Source of the DNA: an uncultured Bacteroidales bacterium
GTDB taxonomy: Bacteria > Bacteroidota > Bacteroidia > Bacteroidales > Paludibacteraceae
Length of the DNA stretch: 64,000 nucleotides
Reading direction: 5' to 3'
Assembly (NCBI GenBank): GCA_902779705.1
Contig: CACZCR010000002.1
Coordinates: 107,228-171,227 of the forward strand
Under the pieces are notes generated by a model. It did no database searches. It saw only the letters and a program-made list of their open reading frames with translations, and was not told the DNA's origin. The position numbers and the translations under genes are program-made. Each line of letters begins with the position of its first letter. Position 1 is the stretch's first letter. Below are positions 44,540-52,390 of the stretch, piece after piece.

Positions 44540-45663
44540 TGACCCTACAATCGCTCAACATACTCAACTATCGTAACATACGCGAAGCCTCGCTGGACTT
44601 TGCGCCCAAACTCAATTGCCTGGTCGGACTCAACGGACAGGGCAAGACCAATGTCTTGGACGCTATCTACCTGCTCAGCTTCACCAAGTCGGCCTATACC
44701 ACCCAAGACAGCCTCAACATCACCCACGGCGAGGAGATGGCGATGGTGCAGGGGGTGTATAATGGCGAAAGTCGAATGGCGAATGGCGAAAGCAAAGAGA
44801 TGACTATCAGTTGTGGGCTAAGACGGGGCGTGAAGAAACAGTTCCGGCGCGACCGCAAGGACTACAAGCGGCTGATCGAACACATAGGCCTCATTCCGCT
44901 GGTGATGGTCTCGCCGGCTGACCACCAACTGATAGACGAAGGCTCCGATGACCGCCGTCGGTTTATGGACAGCGTCATCGCACAGCTGGACCGCCCCTAT
45001 CTGGAGGCACTGACAGCCTACAACACGCTGCTCAAACAACGCAACGCGTTGCTCAAGCAGTATCAGGATGCCGACACGATAGCTTGGGACCTGTTCGACG
45101 TTATCGAAGACCAGATGGTTGTGCATGCGCAGTATATATTCGCAGCACGCCAACAGTTTATAGATCAGCTCATTCCGCACTTTGAGCACGTCTACCGTCA
45201 TCTGTCCGGCGGAGCCGAGCAAACGAGCCTGAGCTACGTCAGCCAATTGCATGATCGAGACCTCAAACAAGCGTTCATACGCACCCGCCAACGCGACCTC
45301 ATACTGGGTTGGACCAGTCAGGGCATACACAAGGACGAACTGGAGATGAAACTGGGTGACTATCCGCTCAAGCGTGTGGCCTCACAAGGCCAACAGAAGA
45401 CCTATCTGCTGGCGATGAAGCTGGCGCAAGCCATCTACCTCTCAACCAAAGACAAAGCCCAACCGATCTTGCTGCTGGACGACATATTCGACAAACTTGA
45501 CTCTGAGCGCGTAGAACGAATAGTCGAACTCGTTCAAGGCCCTGAGTTTGGTCAGATCTTTATCACCGACACTGATCGGCAACACCTCAGCTCTATCGTG
45601 CGCCCGGACGAAAGTGCCAAGATCTTCCACGTAGCCGACGGACAAATCACCCCCTATCAATGA
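44539..45663 (+). CDS. recF: DNA replication and repair protein RecF
   Basis: A 374-residue SMC-like ATPase with Walker A GLNGQGKTN, the RecF-specific VMVSPADHQLIDEGSDDRRR stretch, the signature SQGQQKTY and Walker B PILLLDDIFDKLD. It loads RecA at gaps with RecOR. Residues 75-86 (NGESRMANGESK) look like an insertion encoded by a GGCGAAAG/GAATGGC repeat. It shares one base with the response regulator stop and four with the next gene, so the three appear coupled. Confidence 0.93.
   Translation: MTLQSLNILNYRNIREASLDFAPKLNCLVGLNGQGKTNVLDAIYLLSFTKSAYTTQDSLNITHGEEMAMVQGVYNGESRMANGESKEMTISCGLRRGVKKQFRRDRKDYKRLIEHIGLIPLVMVSPADHQLIDEGSDDRRRFMDSVIAQLDRPYLEALTAYNTLLKQRNALLKQYQDADTIAWDLFDVIEDQMVVHAQYIFAARQQFIDQLIPHFEHVYRHLSGGAEQTSLSYVSQLHDRDLKQAFIRTRQRDLILGWTSQGIHKDELEMKLGDYPLKRVASQGQQKTYLLAMKLAQAIYLSTKDKAQPILLLDDIFDKLDSERVERIVELVQGPEFGQIFITDTDRQHLSSIVRPDESAKIFHVADGQITPYQ
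44761..44796 (+). repeat. GAATGGCGAAA repeat inside recF
   Basis: Three copies of (A)ATGGCGAA(A) within 36 bases encode NGES...NGES. The same GCGAATGGCGAATG string begins the RNase Z gene at 54380-54393. Confidence 0.6.
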
Positions 45664-46877
45664 TGAGAACATTCACCAGACATATATTATTCCTTATTCT
45701 ATGCGTAGCGTGCCTAATGCCTGCGCGCGCAGAGATCACTTTCCGTGCTGCCTGGATAGCTTCCGTGGCCGGCATCGACTGGCCTTCGCCTAATAGCGTA
45801 GGCGACACCGAACGCCAGATGGAAGACCTATGCGTCATACTCGATTCGCTGCAGGCTATCGGGTTGAACACGATCATCTTCCAAGCACGTCCGACCGCCG
45901 ATGCGCTCTATCTGTCGGAGTATGAACCCATCTCCCACTGGGTGACGGGCAAGCAAGGTGAGTGGCGCGACCAGATGGTCTATGACCCGCTGCAGTTTGT
46001 GGTGGACGAGGCGCACAAACGCGGTCTGGCTGTGCATGTATGGCTCAACCCCTACCGTGTGACGCAGGGTGTGATGACCCGCGAAGGGCTGGCTAAGAAC
46101 CATATTATACGTCGCCATCCGGAGTGGTTTGTACAGTATAACAAACAGTGGTATTTCAATCCCGGACTGGACGAGACAAGACAGTGGATCTGTACCGTAG
46201 TAGCCGATATCGTACGCCGCTATGACATACAAGGCATCCACATGGATGACTATTTCTATCCCTACCCTGTCAGCGGGCAGGTGTTCCCCGATGAGAAGAC
46301 TTTCCGTGCGCACCCGAGAGGGTTTGACAACCTGGGCGACTGGCGGCGCAACAACACCAATCTGGTCATCCGTGAGCTGCACGATACGATCAAGGCTATC
46401 AAACCGGAGGTGGAGTTCGGTATATCGCCTTTCGGTGTGTGGCGCAACTACTCAGAAGACACACTGGGTAGCCACACACGGGCGTTGACCAACTACGACA
46501 AGCTCTATGCCGACATCCGGCTGTGGATGCAAGAGGGTTGGATCAACTACGTCGTGCCGCAGCTCTATTGGGAGATAGGCCATCCACTGGCCGACTATAA
46601 GCACCTATGCCATTGGTGGGCCGAAAACAGGTTCTCTACCAAGCTCTATATCGGTATGGCCCCTTATCGCATCGGCCGCAAAGGCGAGAACGGCGCATGG
46701 CAACACGGCAATGAGATAGTACGCCAGATGCACCTCAATCGTACGATCGAGGGCATTGAGGGCGAGGTCTTCTACTCGACCAAACCGCTGCTGCGCAACC
46801 CGCGTCACGTGTGCGACTCGATCAAGGCTTTCTATGTTCAAAAAGCCGATAGTTTGTCCAATTCTGAGGCAAAATAG
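45660..46877 (+). CDS. GHL10/DUF187-like glycoside hydrolase
   Basis: A 405-residue secreted protein with signal peptide MMRTFTRHILFLILCVACLMPARA. It has the TIM-barrel pattern of family-10-like hydrolases: FRAAWIASVAGIDWPS, LNTIIFQARPTADALY, VHVWLNPYRV, GIHMDDYFYPYPV (an acidic pair at a likely catalytic site) and YVVPQLYWEIG. Relatives act on or near cell-wall or bacterial glycans. It overlaps the recF stop by four bases. ATG codons at 45660 and 45663 are both possible starts. Confidence 0.85.
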   Translation: MMRTFTRHILFLILCVACLMPARAEITFRAAWIASVAGIDWPSPNSVGDTERQMEDLCVILDSLQAIGLNTIIFQARPTADALYLSEYEPISHWVTGKQGEWRDQMVYDPLQFVVDEAHKRGLAVHVWLNPYRVTQGVMTREGLAKNHIIRRHPEWFVQYNKQWYFNPGLDETRQWICTVVADIVRRYDIQGIHMDDYFYPYPVSGQVFPDEKTFRAHPRGFDNLGDWRRNNTNLVIRELHDTIKAIKPEVEFGISPFGVWRNYSEDTLGSHTRALTNYDKLYADIRLWMQEGWINYVVPQLYWEIGHPLADYKHLCHWWAENRFSTKLYIGMAPYRIGRKGENGAWQHGNEIVRQMHLNRTIEGIEGEVFYSTKPLLRNPRHVCDSIKAFYVQKADSLSNSEAK

Positions 46878-46906
46878 CATTTTTTGGCGACAAAAGTGCA
46901 AAAAAA

Positions 46907-46938
46907 TTTGCGTATATCAAAAATAAGCCGTATCTTTG
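46907..46938 (+). promoter_or_regulatory. -33/-7 promoter of rplS
   Basis: TTTG at 46907-46910 and TATCTTTG at 46931-46938 are 20 nt apart. Transcription would begin near 46945, leaving a leader of about 125 nt. Confidence 0.83.
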
Positions 46939-46979
46939 CACGCTTTTAATCGTAGAGTCTCTGGCGATTGCATTAGAGA

Positions 46980-47025
46980 GGGTGCCTTAGATAGGACTAT
47001 CATCTGTCTAAAAAAGAGATCACCC
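46980..47025 (+). ncRNA. Structured rplS leader, candidate L19 autoregulatory element
   Basis: In the long 5' leader, TTAGATAG and CTGTCTAA pair (eight pairs, one G-U) around a nine-base loop. GGGTG and CACCC then close an outer stem across an A-rich internal loop. A further TCTCT/AGAGA pairing lies just upstream. Leaders that sense the ribosomal protein are known for L19 in other bacteria; this one is inferred. Confidence 0.45.
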
Positions 47026-47070
47026 GTATCGAATAGTAGTGTATACTCTGCGTGTAATATTTATCCATAA

Positions 47071-47436
47071 ATGAGTAAAGAAATGGATTTGATTAAGATT
47101 GCTGAACAAGCATTCGCCGGTGAGAAGAAAGAGTTTCCGGCATTCAAGGCCGGTGACCAAATCACCGTAGCTTATCGTATTAAAGAGGGTAACAAGGAGC
47201 GTATCCAGGAGTTCCGTGGTGATGTGATCTGCATCCACGGTTCGGAGGACAAGAAGCGCTTCACGGTTCGCAAGATGTCGGGTAATGTCGGCGTTGAGCG
47301 TATCTTCCCGATGGACAGCCCGTTCATTGAGAAAATCACCGTTAACAAGTACGGTAAGGTTCGTCGCAGCAAGCTCTACTACCTGCGCAAACTGACAGGT
47401 AAGAAAGCTCGCATCCAAGAGCGCCGAGTTAAATAA
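47071..47436 (+). CDS. rplS: 50S ribosomal protein L19
   Basis: A 121-residue protein matching L19: FKAGDQITVAYRIKEGNKERIQEFRGDVI, then KRFTVRKMSGNVGVERIFPMDSP, RRSKLYYLR and KKARIQERR (each quoted in parts). It sits at the 30S-50S interface. It has its own promoter, a long leader and a terminator. The first seven residues precede the usual bacterial start, which is common in Bacteroidota. Confidence 0.97.
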   Translation: MSKEMDLIKIAEQAFAGEKKEFPAFKAGDQITVAYRIKEGNKERIQEFRGDVICIHGSEDKKRFTVRKMSGNVGVERIFPMDSPFIEKITVNKYGKVRRSKLYYLRKLTGKKARIQERRVK

Positions 47437-47438
47437 AC

Positions 47439-47462
47439 AAAAACGTCCTTCGGGGCGTTTTT
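47439..47462 (+). terminator. UUCG-loop terminator after rplS
   Basis: AAAACGTCC and GGGCGTTTT pair around a TTCG tetraloop, followed by T residues, between the rplS stop and the uvrB start. Confidence 0.9.
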
Positions 47463-47470
47463 GCGCTTTT

Positions 47471-49489
47471 ATGTTTCAACTCAAGAGTACATATCAGCCC
47501 ACCGGCGACCAGCCGCAGGCGATCCGCCAGCTGGTCGAGGGGGCGCAAGCCGGCGCTAAGGCGCAGGTGCTGCTGGGTGTGACCGGTAGTGGTAAGACCT
47601 TCACGATGGCCAATGTCATCCGTGAGTTGAACCGTCCTACGCTCATCATGAGCCACAACAAGACCCTGGCGGCGCAGCTGTACTCGGAGATGAAAGCCTT
47701 CTTCCCGAACAACGCCGTCGAGTACTTCGTCTCCTATTACGACTACTACCAGCCTGAGGCGTATATCCCATCTACCGACACGTATATCGACAAAGATCTG
47801 TCTATCAACGAAGAGATCGACCGGCTCCGTCTGTCGGCTATCTCGGCCCTGCTGAGCGGGCGCAAGGATGTGATCGTGGTCTCGTCGGTGAGTTGTATCT
47901 ACGGCTTGGGCAGTCCGGTGGACTTCACGGCCAACTCAATTGCGCTCCAATGCGGCGAGCAGCTCTATATGGACGACCTACTGAAGATGCTGGTCAATGC
48001 CCAGTACCTGCGCAACGACCTGGAGTTGGTCAGAGGACGGTTCCGCGTCAAGGGCGATACGGTGGATATCGCCTTGGCGTACGCCGACTACCTGGTGCGG
48101 GTGGAGTTTTTTGGCAACGAGATAGATGCTATCTCGACTATCGATCCTATCACGGGACGTGTGCTTGAGCAGTTTGACTACTACCAGATATCGCCCGCCA
48201 CGATCTTCAACACCACCCCCGACCGTATCGCCTCCGCCATCACCCAGATCAAACAGGACTTGGGCAAACAGATACTCTATTTTGAGTCCATCGGCGAGGA
48301 GCTGTTCTCCAAGCGTATCGAGGAGCGTGTGAACTACGACATTGAGATGATTCAGGAACTCGGCTACTGCACCGGCATCGAGAACTACAGCCGCTATTTC
48401 GACGGACGCGAAGAAGGCACCCCGCCCTATACATTGCTCGACTATTTCCCCAAGGATATGCTGCTCATCGTCGATGAGAGCCACGTCACCGTACCGCAGA
48501 TACGCGGTATGTACGGCGGTGACAAAGCACGCAAGGAGAATCTGGTCAACTACGGCTTCCGGCTGCCTGCAGCACGGGACAACCGCCCACTGATGTTCGA
48601 CGAGTTTGAGGCACGCACGCCGCAGACCATCTATGTCTCTGCCACCCCGGCCGAATATGAGTTGGAGCGTGCCGAAGGCGTCATCGTCGAGCAGTTGATA
48701 CGCCCGACCGGACTACTCGACCCCGAGATTGATGTGCGGCCGTCCCACCACCAGATAGACGACCTCTTGGAGGAGATCCAACAGCGGGTGGAGAAAGATC
48801 AGCGTGTGCTGGTCACCACCCTCACTAAACGCATGGCCGAGGAGTTGGACCAGTACCTGCGCGATGCCGGTATACGCTCCGCGTATATTCACTCAGACAT
48901 CGACACCATCGAGCGTGTCAAGATCATGGAGGATCTGCGCAAAGGACTGTATGATGTGCTGGTGGGTGTCAACCTGCTGCGCGAGGGACTCGACCTGCCC
49001 GAAGTAAGCCTGGTGGCCATCCTGGATGCCGACAAAGAGGGCTTCCTGCGTGATGCCCGATCGCTCACTCAGACCGCAGGACGTGCCGCGCGACACGTAG
49101 AAGGCAAAGTGATCATGTATGCTGACAAGATCACCCAGTCGATGCAATACTGTATCGACCAGACAGCGCACCGTCGTGCTGTGCAGATGGCGTACAACGA
49201 GGCGCATCACCAGACTCCACAAGCCATCCGCAAAGCTATCACTACCTCTGCCCTATCCGCACTCTATCACGATGCCGAAGCCGAGAAACAGAAACTCGAG
49301 CAACAGATACGTGCATCCTGGAAGGATGCCGAGTGGCAGCAGATGGATGCCAAAAAGCTGAAGTGGGCGATTGAACTCAAACGGCGTCAGATGAAACACG
49401 CCGCCGAGAACCTCGACTTCGACAATGCCGCACGTCTGCGCGATGAGATGTTTGAGATGAAAAACCGACTGGAAGCTATCGGCGGCTAA
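47471..49489 (+). CDS. uvrB: UvrABC system protein B
   Basis: A 672-residue helicase-like subunit of nucleotide-excision repair. Motifs are Walker A GVTGSGKT (residues 36-43), the damage-probing hairpin region YYDYYQPEAYIP, ESHVTVPQIRGMY, helicase motifs ISVS-like IYVSATP and DLPEVSLV, and the C-terminal UVR domain LDFDNAARLRDEMF. Length fits the family. It lies eight bases after the rplS terminator without an obvious promoter of its own, so read-through or an internal promoter is likely. It converges on murI with a six-base gap. Confidence 0.97.
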   Translation: MFQLKSTYQPTGDQPQAIRQLVEGAQAGAKAQVLLGVTGSGKTFTMANVIRELNRPTLIMSHNKTLAAQLYSEMKAFFPNNAVEYFVSYYDYYQPEAYIPSTDTYIDKDLSINEEIDRLRLSAISALLSGRKDVIVVSSVSCIYGLGSPVDFTANSIALQCGEQLYMDDLLKMLVNAQYLRNDLELVRGRFRVKGDTVDIALAYADYLVRVEFFGNEIDAISTIDPITGRVLEQFDYYQISPATIFNTTPDRIASAITQIKQDLGKQILYFESIGEELFSKRIEERVNYDIEMIQELGYCTGIENYSRYFDGREEGTPPYTLLDYFPKDMLLIVDESHVTVPQIRGMYGGDKARKENLVNYGFRLPAARDNRPLMFDEFEARTPQTIYVSATPAEYELERAEGVIVEQLIRPTGLLDPEIDVRPSHHQIDDLLEEIQQRVEKDQRVLVTTLTKRMAEELDQYLRDAGIRSAYIHSDIDTIERVKIMEDLRKGLYDVLVGVNLLREGLDLPEVSLVAILDADKEGFLRDARSLTQTAGRAARHVEGKVIMYADKITQSMQYCIDQTAHRRAVQMAYNEAHHQTPQAIRKAITTSALSALYHDAEAEKQKLEQQIRASWKDAEWQQMDAKKLKWAIELKRRQMKHAAENLDFDNAARLRDEMFEMKNRLEAIGG

Positions 49490-49495
49490 AGCCGG

Positions 49496-50332
49496 TTACT
49501 TGAGTTCGATATGTTGTGCGCGGATGTTCTGGCGCAAGAACAGCGTCGCATTCTCGCGGAACTTCTCCGCTGACTCAGTTGTGAAATAGGTGCATGTACC
49601 ACCACGGGACAACGAACCGTTGATCTCGCCGTGACGATGCAGATAGTCGTCCAGTTTGGCGGCTACCAGGTCACCCTGTGCCACAACACGGATACCGGTC
49701 TTAGCCAGCTCTTTTTTGATCTTGGGCAACAACAGCGGATAGTGGGTGCACCCCAGTACGATAGTGTCTATCTGATCGTCCTGCTCCAACAGCTGACTCA
49801 GGTACTTCTTGACAAAATAGTCTGCCCCCTCGCTCTGGTGCTCGCCCGACTCGATCAGCGGCACCCACATCGGACAAGCCTGCTGGGTGATGACCAAGTT
49901 TTCGTCTTGCTTGCTAAACTCGATCGGATAGCTGTCCGACTGCACCGTACCCGGTGTGGCCAGCACGCCTATGTGGCCGGTTTGTGTCATCTGGCTGACC
50001 ACCTCTACGGTTGGACGGATCACACCCAGACAGTTGACCATCTCCACGTCGCCCATCCGTGCATTGATGCGCGGGATATCGTTCTGCTGAATCGATCGCA
50101 AAGCCTTAGCGCTGGCGGTGTTGCAGGCCAAGATCACCAACGAGCAACCCTGTTGAAACAGATACTCGACCGCCTGCCACGTATAGTGGTAGATCAGCTC
50201 ATACGAGCGGGTTCCGTACGGTGCACGGGCGTTGTCGCCCAGGTACAAATAGTCGTACTCCGGCAGTTGCAGACGAATCTTCTCCAGGATAGTCAATCCT
50301 CCGTATCCGCTATCAAAAACTCCTATCTTCAT
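49496..50332 (-). CDS. murI: Glutamate racemase
   Basis: A 278-residue cofactor-independent racemase that supplies D-glutamate for peptidoglycan. The two catalytic cysteines lie in LACNTASA and LGCTHYPLL. FDSGYGGLTIL is the conserved start, and MKIGVFDSG at 50332 is chosen over the longer frame because the promoter lies inside that extension. It is divergent from dnaN. Confidence 0.94.
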   Translation of the reverse strand: MKIGVFDSGYGGLTILEKIRLQLPEYDYLYLGDNARAPYGTRSYELIYHYTWQAVEYLFQQGCSLVILACNTASAKALRSIQQNDIPRINARMGDVEMVNCLGVIRPTVEVVSQMTQTGHIGVLATPGTVQSDSYPIEFSKQDENLVITQQACPMWVPLIESGEHQSEGADYFVKKYLSQLLEQDDQIDTIVLGCTHYPLLLPKIKKELAKTGIRVVAQGDLVAAKLDDYLHRHGEINGSLSRGGTCTYFTTESAEKFRENATLFLRQNIRAQHIELK

Positions 50333-50356
50333 GTTGCTATTTTTGACTTTGCGCTG

Positions 50357-50388
50357 CAAAAGTAGTAAAAAAAATGCACATATACAAA
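50357..50388 (-). promoter_or_regulatory. -33/-7 promoter of murI
   Basis: On the minus strand TTTG (50388-50385) and TACTTTTG (50364-50357) are 20 nt apart. It is divergent from the dnaN promoter, with 37 bases between the -33 boxes. Confidence 0.82.
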
Positions 50389-50425
50389 TAAATTTGCTCT
50401 TCAAAGCAAAAAAAGTGCAGTTTTA

Positions 50426-50457
50426 TTTGCGTATATGCGAAAAAAGTTGTACTTTTG
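50426..50457 (+). promoter_or_regulatory. -33/-7 promoter of dnaN
   Basis: TTTG at 50426-50429 and TACTTTTG at 50450-50457 are 20 nt apart. The sequence after the -33 box reads CGTATATG. The leader is about 37 nt. Confidence 0.83.
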
Positions 50458-50500
50458 TCGCGAAAATGCGCATTATGCAAATCATTAAAAACACACAGAT

Positions 50501-51625
50501 ATGAAATTTAATGTTTCCAGTTCCAAACTGTTTGCACAGCTGCAAGCTGTAAGCCGCGTTATTCCGGCTAAGACTAGTATCGCTATTTTGGAGGATGTAT
50601 TGTTTGACCTGCAGGGCAATTTGCTCACGCTGACCGCTTCGGACGGCGAGACCACTATCCGCACTTCGCTTGAGGTGGAGAATGCTGAGGGTGCAGGTAA
50701 GGTAGCCAGTGGTGCCAAGCTGCTGCTTGACACACTCAAGGAGTTCTCAGAGCAACCGCTGCTCTTCGAGATCGATGACCACAACTATGGTGTTAATATG
50801 ACCTCGGCTAACGGTTCCTACTCGTTTGTAGGTGTAGCCGGCCAAGAGTATCCTGAGATGCCTGTAGAGGAAGAGGGTTCCAACGCTTTCCAGATGCCGG
50901 CACAGACGCTGCTTGAGGCGATCAACAAGACCATTTTCTGCACCGCTGACGACGAGCTTCGTCCGGTGATGAACGGTATTCTGTTTGACTTGGCACAAGA
51001 CCATATCACCCTCGTGGCCACCGATGCACACCGTCTGGTGCGCTACATCAACCACGCTATCTCTGCGCCGGAGGCTCAGAGTTTCATCCTGCCTAAGAAG
51101 CCGGCGCTGATCCTGCGTGCTATCTTGGGTAAAGAGGAGGAGGATGCTACCGTTTCGTTTGGTCAGAAGAACGCTCGCTTCCGTTTCGGACGCACCGAGA
51201 TCGTTTGCCGCCAGATCGAGGGACGCTATCCTAACTACAACGCCGTTATCCCGCAGAACAACCAGAACGAGGTGATGGTGGATCGTCAGACGATCATCAA
51301 CGCCTGCAAGCGCGTAGCTGTGTTTGCTAACTCCAGCACTTCGCTGCTGCGTCTGGCTATCAGCGAGAACCAGATTAAGCTTTCGGCACAAGACATCGAC
51401 TATTCGCACTCGGCTGAAGAGACCATCTCGTGCAACTATAACGGTATGCCGATGGCTATCGGTTTCAAAGCACCGTTCTTCATCGAGATTCTCCAGGCTG
51501 TGACATCCAAGGATGTACTGCTTCGCTTGGCCGATCCCGCTCGCGCAGGCCTGATCCTGCCGTCAGAGGACGAGGAGAACCAAGAGTTGCTGATGTTGTT
51601 GATGCCAATGCTCTTGAACGACTAA
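50501..51625 (+). CDS. dnaN: DNA polymerase III sliding clamp (beta subunit)
   Basis: A 374-residue clamp with three structurally similar domains. MKFNVSSSKLFAQLQAVSRVIPAK opens the first, LRPVMNGILFDL and VATDAHRLV lie in the second, and the end LLMLLMPMLLND resembles the conserved C-terminus. It encircles DNA and tethers polymerase III. It is followed after six bases by a DnaQ-like exonuclease, so clamp and nuclease may be co-expressed. recF lies about 6 kb away, but no dnaA gene or DnaA-box cluster is seen here. Confidence 0.96.
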   Translation: MKFNVSSSKLFAQLQAVSRVIPAKTSIAILEDVLFDLQGNLLTLTASDGETTIRTSLEVENAEGAGKVASGAKLLLDTLKEFSEQPLLFEIDDHNYGVNMTSANGSYSFVGVAGQEYPEMPVEEEGSNAFQMPAQTLLEAINKTIFCTADDELRPVMNGILFDLAQDHITLVATDAHRLVRYINHAISAPEAQSFILPKKPALILRAILGKEEEDATVSFGQKNARFRFGRTEIVCRQIEGRYPNYNAVIPQNNQNEVMVDRQTIINACKRVAVFANSSTSLLRLAISENQIKLSAQDIDYSHSAEETISCNYNGMPMAIGFKAPFFIEILQAVTSKDVLLRLADPARAGLILPSEDEENQELLMLLMPMLLND

Positions 51626-51631
51626 TAGTCT

Positions 51632-52390
51632 ATGAAACTGAAACTGGAACGTCCGCTGGTCTTCTTTGATCTGGAGACCACGGGTCTGAGCATAGCTACC
51701 GATCGTATCGTTGAGCTGAGCTACTACAAAGTCTTTCCCAACGGCACCGCCGAGGGAAAGACTTTGCGCATTAATCCCGAGATGCACATCCCTGAAGAGG
51801 CCTCTGCCGTACATGGTATATACGACGAGGATGTCAAAGACTGCCCGACCTTCAAGCAGGTGGTCAACAATGTCGTCGCCCTACTGGAGGGCAGCGACTT
51901 GGCGGGATATAACTCCAACAACTACGACATCCCCCTGCTGGCCGAAGAGCTGCTGCGCGCAGGCGCTAATATCGACCTCAAGGCCAAAAAGATGGTCGAT
52001 GTGTTCACTATCTTCACGCGCCACGAACCGCGTAACCTGACGGCTGCATATAAGTTCTACTGCGGCAAGGATTTGGAGGGCGCCCATTCGGCACAAGCCG
52101 ACACCATGGCTACCTATGAGGTGCTGATGGCACAGATGGAGCGCTATGAGGACCTGCCGGAGACGGTAGAGGGACTGGCTGAAGTCACCAAGACACGCGA
52201 GAACCTGGCTGATTTTGCAGGCAAGATAGCCTACGACCAACAGGGTGTAGAGGTGTTCAACTTCGGCAAGTATAGAGGCACACGGGTGATTGATGTGTTC
52301 CGTCGTGACCCGAGCTACTACGCTTGGCTGATGGGCACCGACTTCCCGCAATATACCAAACAGATTTTTACACGCATCTTTTCACGATGA
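51632..52390 (+). CDS. DnaQ-like 3'-5' exonuclease
   Basis: A 252-residue DEDD nuclease. Motif I is FFDLETTGL, motif II lies in GYNSNNYDIPLL and motif III in HSAQADTMATYEVL. This matches DEDDh-type enzymes such as polymerase III epsilon. Residues about 205-250 (FNFGKYRGTRV...YYAWLMGTDFP) form a small domain also found at the end of exonuclease X-type proteins. It probably acts in proofreading or repair. It overlaps the next gene by four bases. Confidence 0.88.
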   Translation: MKLKLERPLVFFDLETTGLSIATDRIVELSYYKVFPNGTAEGKTLRINPEMHIPEEASAVHGIYDEDVKDCPTFKQVVNNVVALLEGSDLAGYNSNNYDIPLLAEELLRAGANIDLKAKKMVDVFTIFTRHEPRNLTAAYKFYCGKDLEGAHSAQADTMATYEVLMAQMERYEDLPETVEGLAEVTKTRENLADFAGKIAYDQQGVEVFNFGKYRGTRVIDVFRRDPSYYAWLMGTDFPQYTKQIFTRIFSR

